Below are positions 1-6,316 of a stretch of DNA of 12,959 nt, piece after piece. The translations under genes were made by a program, and so were the position numbers. The notes under the pieces are model-generated. The model searched no databases, was not told where the DNA came from, and saw only the letters and a program-made list of their open reading frames with translations. This stretch comes from an uncultured Brachyspira sp. GTDB lineage: Bacteria > Cyanobacteriota > Vampirovibrionia > Gastranaerophilales > Gastranaerophilaceae. Each line of letters opens with the position of its first letter. The first letter of the stretch is position 1. The stretch covers positions 1-12,959 of the forward strand of contig ONYB01000197.1 of assembly GCA_900321895.1 (NCBI GenBank), given 5' to 3'.

Positions 1-36
1 ACTTATTCACTTATTAACCTATTCACTTCTTCACTT
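1..36. repeat. imperfect 8-bp tandem repeat at the left edge
   Basis: Four consecutive 8-base units can be read: ATTCACTT (5-12), ATTAACCT (13-20), ATTCACTT (21-28) and CTTCACTT (29-36), preceded by a partial ACTT at 1-4. They lie just downstream of the stop codon of the PC4-like gene on the minus strand and may extend beyond the window. I see no hairpin followed by a T tract, so I do not call a terminator. The array is short and AT-rich, and may simply be low-complexity intergenic DNA. Confidence 0.45.
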
Positions 37-44
37 TTTTCTTT

Positions 45-281
45 TTATTCTTCTTCTTTCATAAATTCTTGTTTAGCTTCCTCGATAGCTTCAGATAATA
101 TGTCAAGTTGATCCGGTGCAAAAGTTACTCCTTTTTTTGTAGGAAGCCAAGTTTGACCTTCATCGGTTGTGTAGAATATTCTCATATTTAAGTAGCTTTT
201 TCCTTTGTATTCGCTAACAGAAATCTGTAGTTGTTCAGTGTTGCTTCTTTCTATTGTTGCTAAAATTTTTGCATCAGCCAT
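45..281 (-). CDS. PC4/Sub1-like ssDNA-binding protein (YdbC type)
   Basis: A 78-residue protein matching the transcriptional coactivator p15/PC4 fold. Family members bind single-stranded DNA as dimers and act in transcription or DNA maintenance. The core reads as beta strands (QISVSEYKGKSYLNMRIFYT), then an acidic turn (DEGQTWLPTKKGVTF), then a C-terminal helix (APDQLDILSEAIEEAKQEF). The YKGKxYLxxR and W-x-P-T-x-K-G-V/I positions are the recognisable signature. The tail is strongly acidic (MKEEE). The ATG at 281 is supported by an AAGGAGAG ribosome binding site 5-12 bases upstream. Small bacterial PC4-like proteins are usually 65-80 residues, so this one is full length. It is divergent from dapB and shares its control region. 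The family call is good; its cellular role here is unknown. Confidence 0.85.
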   Translation of the reverse strand: MADAKILATIERSNTEQLQISVSEYKGKSYLNMRIFYTTDEGQTWLPTKKGVTFAPDQLDILSEAIEEAKQEFMKEEE

Positions 282-384
282 TTCTTTCTCTCCTTATAAA
301 ATTTGTTTTTACTACTAATAAATTAATTTTATCATGGAAAATATTTTTTTGATAAAATATAGAAAAAACTAAAAGGAGAAATTT
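282..384. promoter_or_regulatory. divergent promoter region between PC4-like gene and dapB
   Basis: Two copies of TGATAAAAT face away from each other: one on the plus strand at 350-358 and one on the minus strand at 334-326. Each fits an extended -10 element (TG-n-TAAAAT). The plus copy ends 26 nt before the dapB ATG, and the minus copy ends 44 nt before the PC4-like ATG. No convincing -35 is seen on either side, as expected for extended -10 promoters. Strong ribosome binding sites follow on both sides (AAAGGAGAA at 372-380 for dapB; AAGGAGAG on the minus strand around 287-294). The minus-strand -10 overlaps an 18-bp motif (314-331) that recurs in the other divergent region at 2796-2813. Confidence 0.6.
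314..331. repeat. 18-bp motif, copy 1 (ACTAATAAATTAATTTTA)
   Basis: Exact copy of the 18-mer at 2796-2813. Its centre, AAATTAATTT, is a perfect 10-bp palindrome. It sits between the divergent PC4-like and dapB genes, and its right end supplies the TAAAAT of the minus-strand -10. It may be an operator or a shared promoter architecture. AT-rich composition raises the chance of coincidence. Confidence 0.5.
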
Positions 385-1131
385 ATGATAAAAGTTGCAG
401 TGTGCGGTGCGTTAGGTAAAATGGGGAAAGAAGTTTGTCAGGCGGTTTTAGAGTGCGAAGATACAGAACTTGTTGCCAAGATTGATATTGCGGGCGGGGA
501 TTATTCTTCTATAAAAGATGCTCATAATGCTGTTAAAATTGATGTTTTGGTAGATTTCACTCAGCCTAAATCAATTTATGAAAATGCAATATATTGTTTG
601 AATAACGGGATTAAAATTGTTATCGGAACGACGGGATTGAAGAATGAAGAAATCGAAAATTTGAAAAAGCTTTCTTCTGAAAAAAATACGGGTTGCTTGA
701 TTGCTCCGAATTTTTCGACTGGTGCGGTTTTAATGATGATGTTTGCAAAACAGGCTGCAAAGTATTTTGATAATGCCGAAATTATTGAGCTTCATCATAA
801 TCAAAAAAAAGATGCCCCGTCAGGGACTGCTATTAAAACAGCATTGATGATGTCAGAAGCGAAAGACTCTTTCAAAAAAGGTAATTGTCCGGAAACTGAA
901 ACTATTGAGGGAAGCCGTGGCGGAACTTCTTATGCAGATATTCAAATTCATTCGGTCAGAATGCCGGGGTATATTGCTTCTCAAGAAGTTATTTTCGGCT
1001 CATCCGGACAAATTTTCAAAATCAGACATGATTCAATGGATAGAAAATGCTATATGGGCGGTGTTCTTCTTGGGATTAAACATGTTTTTGAAAAAAATGA
1101 TTTTGTATACGGGCTTGAAAAAATTATGTAA
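385..1131 (+). CDS. dapB: 4-hydroxy-tetrahydrodipicolinate reductase
   Basis: Cytoplasmic enzyme that reduces 4-hydroxy-tetrahydrodipicolinate to tetrahydrodipicolinate with NAD(P)H, the second dedicated step of the diaminopimelate/lysine pathway, which also feeds peptidoglycan synthesis. The N-terminal Rossmann motif VAVCGALGKMG is at residues 4-14, and the GTTG cofactor/substrate segment at 81-84. APNFSTGAVLMM starts at 107. The family signature ELHHNQKKDAPSGTA spans about 135-149, with the catalytic-type His137/His138, Lys141 and the substrate-binding loop DAPSGT. SxRGGxxYADIQIHSVRMPG follows in the C-terminal half. At 248 residues it is slightly shorter than the common 265-275 but nothing essential is missing. 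The ATG at 385 has AAAGGAGAA just upstream. The stop lies 12 nt before the hemW ATG, so the two are probably co-transcribed. Confidence 0.97.
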   Translation: MIKVAVCGALGKMGKEVCQAVLECEDTELVAKIDIAGGDYSSIKDAHNAVKIDVLVDFTQPKSIYENAIYCLNNGIKIVIGTTGLKNEEIENLKKLSSEKNTGCLIAPNFSTGAVLMMMFAKQAAKYFDNAEIIELHHNQKKDAPSGTAIKTALMMSEAKDSFKKGNCPETETIEGSRGGTSYADIQIHSVRMPGYIASQEVIFGSSGQIFKIRHDSMDRKCYMGGVLLGIKHVFEKNDFVYGLEKIM

Positions 1132-1143
1132 TAAGAGGCTCGC

Positions 1144-2232
1144 ATGACAAAAAATGCCTATATTCATATACCGTTTTGCAAGTCAAAGTGCGGATATTGC
1201 TCGTTTGTATCTTATCCGCAAGAGGACAAAGTCCCGAAGTATTTGGAATGTTTAAAGCGGGAAATTAAATATTTTTATAAAGGAGAACCGCTTTCGACGC
1301 TTTATTTCGGGGGAGGTACTCCTTCTTTGCTTTCGGTTGAACAGATAAAGTCTGTTGTGAAACATTTCGAGTTGGAGCAGGGTGCGGAAATCACAATCGA
1401 ATTGAATCCCGAAACCTTGACGCAAGCGTATTTTGAGGGCTTGAAAGAGGCTGGTATAAATCGGATTAGTATGGGGTGTCAAACTTTTAATGATAAAATT
1501 TTGAGGCTTATTGGCAGACGTCATAATTCGTATCAGGTAAAAAATGCGGTCAGGCTTGCAAAAGATGTCGGCTTCGATAATATAAGTCTTGATTTTATAT
1601 ATGGTTTGCCGACTCAAACTTTAGAAGATTTCATGTCAGATTTAAACCATGCCGTGGAGTTGGGTGTGGAGCATATTTCGCTGTACGGTTTGAAAATCGA
1701 AGAAGGTTCGAGGTTTTTCAAAAATCGTCCGGAAAATTTGCCTGACGAGGATTTGCAAGCTGATATGTATTTAGCGGCGATTGAGTGTTTGAAATCTTGC
1801 GGATTTGAACATTATGAGATAAGCAATTTTTCAAAATCAGGCTACAATTCCCGTCACAATTTGAATTACTGGAACAACAACAGCTACTACGGTTTCGGGA
1901 TTGCTGCACACGGCTATGTTGACGGAATAAGATATTCAAATTATAGAGATTTTGAAAACTATTTTAAAAATTCGACAGAGCATGCCATTTCGCATAAATT
2001 AACCGAACAAGAGGTTTTGGAGGAGGAAATTTTTCTTGGGTTTAGGCGAATGGATGGGGTTGATTTTTCGATAATAAACAAAAAATTTGAGATAGATTTT
2101 GAGAAAAAGTATTCGGAGATTTTAAAAAAATATTATGATTATGGCATGCTTGAAAAGACCGATGCAGGGTGCAAATTAACCGATAGCGGAATACTTGTCA
2201 GCAATGTGATTTTGGCAGAATTTTTGCAATAA
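1144..2232 (+). CDS. hemW: radical SAM heme chaperone HemW-like (HemN-related)
   Basis: A 362-residue radical SAM protein. HemW binds heme and a 4Fe-4S cluster and delivers heme to target proteins; the family was long annotated as oxygen-independent coproporphyrinogen III oxidase. The N-terminal AYIHIPFCKSKCGYCSF carries the Cx3Cx2C cluster motif followed by S-F, as in HemW, rather than the CxxxCxxCxC of true HemN. Further landmarks in order are YFGGGTPSLL, ELNPET, GINRISMGCQTF, SLDFIYGLP, SLYGLKIEEG and RHNLNYWNNNSYYGFG, the last being the HNxxYW-type motif typical of HemW. The C-terminal winged part (LTEQEVLEEEIFLGFRRMDGVD) is intact. Length is close to the usual 370-380. The start is supported by AAGAGG at 1133-1138. 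A strong terminator follows the stop immediately. Confidence 0.93.
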   Translation: MTKNAYIHIPFCKSKCGYCSFVSYPQEDKVPKYLECLKREIKYFYKGEPLSTLYFGGGTPSLLSVEQIKSVVKHFELEQGAEITIELNPETLTQAYFEGLKEAGINRISMGCQTFNDKILRLIGRRHNSYQVKNAVRLAKDVGFDNISLDFIYGLPTQTLEDFMSDLNHAVELGVEHISLYGLKIEEGSRFFKNRPENLPDEDLQADMYLAAIECLKSCGFEHYEISNFSKSGYNSRHNLNYWNNNSYYGFGIAAHGYVDGIRYSNYRDFENYFKNSTEHAISHKLTEQEVLEEEIFLGFRRMDGVDFSIINKKFEIDFEKKYSEILKKYYDYGMLEKTDAGCKLTDSGILVSNVILAEFLQ

Positions 2233-2263
2233 AAAACTCTCAAAATTTTTGAGAGTTTTTTAT
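2233..2263. terminator. bidirectional intrinsic terminator
   Basis: Starting right after the hemW stop, ACTCTCAAAA (about 2236-2245) pairs with TTTTGAGAGT (about 2247-2256), flanked by an A run on the left and a T run on the right. The symmetry gives a hairpin plus T tract on both strands. It can therefore end the plus-strand dapB-hemW transcript and the minus-strand transcript arriving from the gene at 2295-2729. Confidence 0.9.
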
Positions 2264-2294
2264 TAATTATAGAGATTTTCTTGAATATTTTTAA

Positions 2295-2729
2295 TTATTT
2301 AGCAGCATTAGCAGCAGTGTCTGCAATATCTTCCGCTACGTCAGCACCTTTTTTCTTGAAAAGGTTCATCAACGGATCAATCATTTTTGTACCAATCCAT
2401 TCGCCAGCTTCTGCAAGCTTGCTTGTTGCTTTTTCTACAATGCCTGTTGCTTCCGGATTTATTTTCAAAACGTCACCACGTTTAAGCCCGAACAATGCCA
2501 AACCGCCGATGACGACTGCGGCTACCAAACCGCCGATAATTTTACCTGCTTTTCCGCCTTTTTTCTTAGGTTCTTCAACTTTTGTAGACAAATCTACAGT
2601 GTCTTCTGCCGGTTGTTGAGCTGCTCCAGCACCCGCAGGATTGGCAAATTTTCCTTCGCTTTCCACTAATCTTTGGAAATCCGCATTTTCTGTACCCCTG
2701 AAACTTACACCTGATACTGCACTTAACAT
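2295..2729 (-). CDS. small SFRG-tagged single-span membrane protein, unknown function
   Basis: A 144-residue protein of no known function. I start it at the ATG at 2729 because GGAGGT lies at the right distance upstream; a longer in-frame start at 2750 would put that ribosome binding site inside the gene. The N-terminus MLSAVSGVSFRGTENADF resembles a short tag I associate with many Gastranaerophilales proteins (recalled, not searched). A Gly/Ala/Pro/Gln linker follows (about 28-45), then a Lys-rich patch (EEPKKKGGKAGK). A hydrophobic span (IIGGLVAAVVIGGLALFG) covers about 64-81. The C-terminal part is an amphipathic, helical-looking segment (VEKATSKLAEAGEWIGTK...MNLFKKKGADVAEDIADTAANAAK). The basic patch before the span suggests the N-terminus is inside. 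It is divergent from the 1,128-residue acidic protein, whose membrane anchor is similar. The terminator at 2233-2263 ends it. Confidence 0.8.
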   Translation of the reverse strand: MLSAVSGVSFRGTENADFQRLVESEGKFANPAGAGAAQQPAEDTVDLSTKVEEPKKKGGKAGKIIGGLVAAVVIGGLALFGLKRGDVLKINPEATGIVEKATSKLAEAGEWIGTKMIDPLMNLFKKKGADVAEDIADTAANAAK

Positions 2730-2795
2730 GAGAAAACCTCCTTTATTCACACTAAATTTATACCTATATAAAACGACTCACAACTAAATTTTGTC

Positions 2796-2813
2796 ACTAA
2801 TAAATTAATTTTA
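2796..2813. repeat. 18-bp motif, copy 2 (ACTAATAAATTAATTTTA)
   Basis: Identical over all 18 bases to 314-331 and in the same orientation, again between a minus-strand and a plus-strand gene. The centre AAATTAATTT is palindromic, as expected for a dimeric regulator site. Here the minus-strand TAAAAT is 79 nt from the start codon of the SFRG gene, against 44 nt for copy 1, so simple promoter homology does not fully account for it. Confidence 0.5.
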
Positions 2814-2841
2814 CAATAATCTTTACAAAAATTTACAAAAG
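2810..2841 (+). repeat. three helically phased TTTACAA direct repeats
   Basis: TTTACAA occurs at 2810-2816, 2822-2828 and 2832-2838. The last two belong to a 10-bp tandem repeat (TTTACAAAAA, then TTTACAAAAG). Start-to-start distances of 12 and 10 bp place them on nearly the same face of the helix, about 50-80 bp upstream of the start of the giant acidic protein. This is a plausible activator or sigma-factor binding array; nothing identifies the binder. Confidence 0.45.
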
Positions 2842-2892
2842 TTTTGGAATATTTTTAAATAATGTGCCATCTATATTGTCAGAAGGAGAAAA

Positions 2893-5800
2893 ATGAGCAT
2901 GGAACAAGGAACATTAATTTACGTAGAAGAAAATGATAAATCAGAAGCAAGAGTTTTGGCACAGAATTTTGCAAAGAATGATGTAAAAAGCAGAGCGTAC
3001 GTGAACGCACTCGGTGCAGAGTTGGGGATGAAATATCTGTCTTTGGAAAATATTAACAACCAAAGATTGTACAATATGCACTCTGTCAGAAAAGTATTGG
3101 AAGAATTCGATATTTCCGATATCATGCTTGCGAATATTCATATTGATGTTCGTGTTGTGTTTGATGAAAACTATATTTTTGTTCCGAAATCTCATTTTGA
3201 ATATGATATTCTGCCTGACATTTATTTTGTTATGCAGTTGGCGGCAGATCATTCGCATGCCACTTTCTTAGGGTTTTTTGAACCAAAATTGATTAATAAA
3301 AACAACCAAAACGACAAGTATTACTTTATCGAAAAAGAAAAACTCACAGCTCCTTCAAATTTGAAAGCATATATCGAAAACTTTAAAGGAAATACGACCC
3401 AATCACTTTCCGATACGGAAAACGAAAAGGCGGAAATGCTTATGGTTGCAATGGCTGACCAAAATATTTCTCGTGAAGAAACGAAAGAACTTTTGAAAAT
3501 GCTCCAAAGAAGTGCAGATTTGAGAGATGAATTTATTGAGTTTGAAAACTTTGAACTTCTTTCATATAAGGCAGAACATTGCCCTGACGTGGTTGTTCCT
3601 GTCCAAAATTCGACGGATGAAGTTTTGGATACAACCTTGGATGATTTGACTGGTGGTGATGAGTTGACAAAAGATTTGCTTATGGGCGAAAACTCTTCTG
3701 ATATTTCGCTTGATGAAGATAATTTTGAAGATTTGCTCGGCGGATTTGAGGACGAAAATTCTGACCAAAATGCAACCGTAGATGAAGTTTCTGCTGATAC
3801 TACAAAAAATCCGGGTGACGGTTTGTCGGTTCTTTCTGATGTCGCAGGCATGGCTGCAGGTGCTGCTACTATTGCAGGTTCTGGAGCAGCTGCGGCGGCT
3901 GCAGGTTCTATGGCAATGGGTGCGGTTGAAGGTGCAGCTGCATCTGTTGCGGGTGATGTGATTTCTTCTGCCGCAACAGGGGCTGTGGATGTGCTGGCAG
4001 AGGCTGCAAAAAATGTAGCTAACAATCTTGTAGAAAACAGTGAAAGTAAAGTTCAAGGTTTTGAAAATCTTGAAATCAGCGAGCCTGAAATCTCGGAACA
4101 GAATTTGTCTGCTGATGATTTGATGATTAGTGAAGATAATGGCATTTCAGATGTCGCCGAAACTCACTCTGAAATGGCAAATATGGAAGATTTGACGGCT
4201 CAAGCAAGTGTTGGAAACTTTGACGAAGTCTCTCTCGACGATTTGATGATAACCGAGGACGAAGACCACTCTTCCGAACTTAGCAATATAGAAACCTTGC
4301 AGGAAGAAAACGCTCGTCAAAAAGGTTTGATTTCCGATGAGGCTTTGTTGGAAAACAGCCTTGATTTTTCAAATGTTACGCCTGTTCCGCAGGTTGAAGA
4401 TGAAACAAAATTACATGAAGGTTTGGAAACAGTAGATTTGGAAGGCTTTGACGCTATCGCTCCCGAGGTTAAACTGGAGGAAGCTCCAAGTCAAGATGAA
4501 TCAAATGTTTTGGATATTTCGGAGGTTAATGCCGAGCCTAATAATTTGGGTGACAATATTTCTGAAACAGTTGAATTCGGTACGATTGACACGGTTGACA
4601 ACACTTGTGAAAATGCAGTTAACAATCAAAAATCAGAACCTACTGCTAATTTCGATGAGTTTGGAACTTTAGAGCCGTTGTCTGATGACAATTTGGAAGA
4701 GCCTTCTCAGCCTGAAACTGCTAAAAAAGAAACTCCTGCATCGCCTGATGAAGTGGATTTGAGTGATTTTCAGTCGCTTGATATGGAATCTTTTGACCAT
4801 ATTTCTTTGGATTCGGTTAAAGACACGAGCATTCCTGATGCTCAGCAAGAAACCGATTTGGCAAATGATTTGCTCGGTGGTTTGGATTTGGGCTTGGATT
4901 CAATCCCTGATTTTGACACTTCAAATTTAGGGTTAGATGAAAATTTGACGGAAACCAATGCTGAAACGGAAAAAACTGAAACTAACAATGAAAATTCAGA
5001 GGCGGAAGCTCCTGCGGGCGAGCCTGAAATGCTTGATATTTCAGGACTTGACACGGTAGAAACAACCTCGAGTGAAGAGGCTAATCAAACGCAGCTGACT
5101 GAAGAAAATACAGTTGAAGAGTTGAGCGAAGCTGATATCGTGGATTCACCGGAGAACTCAAGTGCAGATCTTGACCTTGTTTCGCAAGCCGTTGATATGG
5201 ATGTTGCAAAAGATACGCTTTTGGAAGAGAGCGGATTGGAAAATCTTGAAGGTATGACAAATATCGAAAATACCGTGGAAATTCCGGAAGTTACTGTAGA
5301 AACTCAAAATGAAGAACCTGTTCAAGATATGGAAATTTTGAGCGAAACTTCTGATGAAGTGCCGACAGAACCAACGGTTGCAACAGAAATCCCGACTGAA
5401 AAGACAGAAATTTCTGAAACCACTCCGCAAGCAGCAGTTGAGGAAGAACCTACGGAATCAACTTTCCCGTTGGAAGGTAGTCTTGACGAGTTGGAATCCT
5501 TGGATGCAGACAATCCTGATTTGTCAATGTTGTTTAATGAGGCGGATGAAAATGCTGTTGCTAATGAGGTTGCAGAAAATCAGGAAGAGTCTTTTGTTCC
5601 GACATTGCCTCATTTGCCAGAAAGAAGTTCTACAAACAGAGGTAAAATTATCGGTGCGGCAGTTCTTGTGGCATTGCTTGTTTCGGGTGCGTTCTTCGGC
5701 TTGAGCCTGAAAAACAAAAACGACGCAACTCAAAACGAAATTGCACAACCGTTGCCTGAAAACAACGAAACTTCTCAAACTCCTGAAACTGCAGGTCAGG

Positions 5801-6279
5801 TGGACAATACAAATATTATGGCAAATGCTCCTGATATCGTGGATATGCCGAAAAATCAGGCAGAACCCGCAAATGTCAAAAAAGAGCAACCAAAATCGGT
5901 TAAACCTGCAACAAAACCTGTCAACCCTGACGGTTCAATTATGAATGTAAAAAAACTGGCATGGGAATTGCCTGATTATCTCTCATACAGCAATGAAATG
6001 AAGAAATATTTGCAAACCGCAGGTAAAAGCATAAAATTGTCCTTGACAAGCGATTTACTCTTGGCAAAAGAGTATGCTTACTCAAATCAAGTTAAGGTTA
6101 TGCTGAAACTCGCTAATGACGGCACAATCAAAGAATCCAAAATCGCAAAATCAAGCGGTTCTAAAGAAATTGACGATATTGTGTTACGAACTGTTAAAGA
6201 AACTTTAAACGTCGTAAAACCGCCACAGGGCGAGGTTCCAACCCCAACTTTCAATTTGGGTCTTATCATAACGTTTTAA
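2893..6279 (+). CDS. giant acidic single-span protein with C-terminal TonB-C-like domain
   Basis: 1,128 residues, function unknown. A folded N-terminal domain (about 15-165) has the pattern YVNALGAELGMKYL...YFVMQLAADHSHATFLGFFE, which resembles cyanobacterial DUF1822 (my inference). A Glu/Asp-rich region follows. Residues 311-377 form an abrupt Ala/Gly-rich insert including six consecutive Ala. A long low-complexity Glu/Asp/Ser/Thr tract then runs to about 915, with recurring short motifs (DDLMI at 408 and 449; DLLGG at 280 and 659). A membrane span lies at 919-939 after RGK, a Lys/Pro linker at about 965-995, and a terminal TonB-C-like domain at about 1025-1128 (VKVMLKLANDGTIKESKIAKSSG...DDIVLRTVKE...KPP). 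The predicted topology is a 918-residue cytoplasmic part with a periplasmic end; ordinary TonB has only about a dozen residues inside. The ribosome binding site AAGGAG is 4 nt from the ATG at 2893 and 10 nt from the ATG at 2899, so either could be the start. Confidence 0.85.
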   Translation: MSMEQGTLIYVEENDKSEARVLAQNFAKNDVKSRAYVNALGAELGMKYLSLENINNQRLYNMHSVRKVLEEFDISDIMLANIHIDVRVVFDENYIFVPKSHFEYDILPDIYFVMQLAADHSHATFLGFFEPKLINKNNQNDKYYFIEKEKLTAPSNLKAYIENFKGNTTQSLSDTENEKAEMLMVAMADQNISREETKELLKMLQRSADLRDEFIEFENFELLSYKAEHCPDVVVPVQNSTDEVLDTTLDDLTGGDELTKDLLMGENSSDISLDEDNFEDLLGGFEDENSDQNATVDEVSADTTKNPGDGLSVLSDVAGMAAGAATIAGSGAAAAAAGSMAMGAVEGAAASVAGDVISSAATGAVDVLAEAAKNVANNLVENSESKVQGFENLEISEPEISEQNLSADDLMISEDNGISDVAETHSEMANMEDLTAQASVGNFDEVSLDDLMITEDEDHSSELSNIETLQEENARQKGLISDEALLENSLDFSNVTPVPQVEDETKLHEGLETVDLEGFDAIAPEVKLEEAPSQDESNVLDISEVNAEPNNLGDNISETVEFGTIDTVDNTCENAVNNQKSEPTANFDEFGTLEPLSDDNLEEPSQPETAKKETPASPDEVDLSDFQSLDMESFDHISLDSVKDTSIPDAQQETDLANDLLGGLDLGLDSIPDFDTSNLGLDENLTETNAETEKTETNNENSEAEAPAGEPEMLDISGLDTVETTSSEEANQTQLTEENTVEELSEADIVDSPENSSADLDLVSQAVDMDVAKDTLLEESGLENLEGMTNIENTVEIPEVTVETQNEEPVQDMEILSETSDEVPTEPTVATEIPTEKTEISETTPQAAVEEEPTESTFPLEGSLDELESLDADNPDLSMLFNEADENAVANEVAENQEESFVPTLPHLPERSSTNRGKIIGAAVLVALLVSGAFFGLSLKNKNDATQNEIAQPLPENNETSQTPETAGQVDNTNIMANAPDIVDMPKNQAEPANVKKEQPKSVKPATKPVNPDGSIMNVKKLAWELPDYLSYSNEMKKYLQTAGKSIKLSLTSDLLLAKEYAYSNQVKVMLKLANDGTIKESKIAKSSGSKEIDDIVLRTVKETLNVVKPPQGEVPTPTFNLGLIITF

Positions 6280-6282
6280 ACA

Positions 6283-6291
6283 TGCTATACT
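6283..6291 (+). promoter_or_regulatory. extended -10 promoter for the sigma factor/STAND pair
   Basis: TGCTATACT fits the extended -10 consensus (TG-n-TATACT) and lies in the 37-nt gap after the giant gene. Transcription would start near 6298, giving a very short leader before the AAGGAAT ribosome binding site at 6303-6309. This would let the sigma-like gene and the ATPase be expressed apart from the giant protein. No hairpin terminator is visible between the giant gene and this site, so read-through is also likely. Confidence 0.5.
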
Positions 6292-6316
6292 GTTGATAAG
6301 ATAAGGAATTTTACAC

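Larger units (their letters stand above)
2730..2892. promoter_or_regulatory. divergent control region with shared 18-mer and TTTACAA repeats
   Basis: A 163-bp gap between two divergent genes. It contains the second copy of the 18-bp motif (2796-2813) and three direct TTTACAA repeats (2810-2841). A possible plus-strand promoter is TTTACA at 2832-2837 with an 18-nt spacer to TAAATA at 2856-2861; TATATT at 2872-2877 is an alternative -10. On the minus strand, TATAAA-like boxes lie near 2755-2775, upstream of the AAAGGAGG site. Promoter placement is a guess from consensus; the repeats are read directly. Confidence 0.5.

Noticed and set aside
1144..2232. HemN (true coproporphyrinogen III dehydrogenase)
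   Set aside because: The cysteine motif is CxxxCxxC followed by S-F, the HNxxYW motif is present, and length is about 360 rather than about 450; this fits HemW.
2281..2619. 112-residue plus-strand ORF over the SFRG gene
   Set aside because: It lies antisense to a gene with a strong ribosome binding site and a coherent membrane protein, and begins within the terminator region without a ribosome binding site.
2729..2750. Upstream start (MNKGGFL...) for the SFRG gene
   Set aside because: The codons for NKGGF are the AAAGGAGGT ribosome binding site of the ATG at 2729.
3321..4025. 234-residue minus-strand ORF opposite the giant gene
   Set aside because: Composition is a Ser/Ala mirror of the acidic/Ala-rich plus-strand protein; no ribosome binding site and no recognisable domain. 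It is a shadow.
5354..5704. 116-residue plus-strand ORF inside the giant gene
   Set aside because: Arg/Gln/Leu-rich alternate-frame reading of the acidic low-complexity tract; no start signal.
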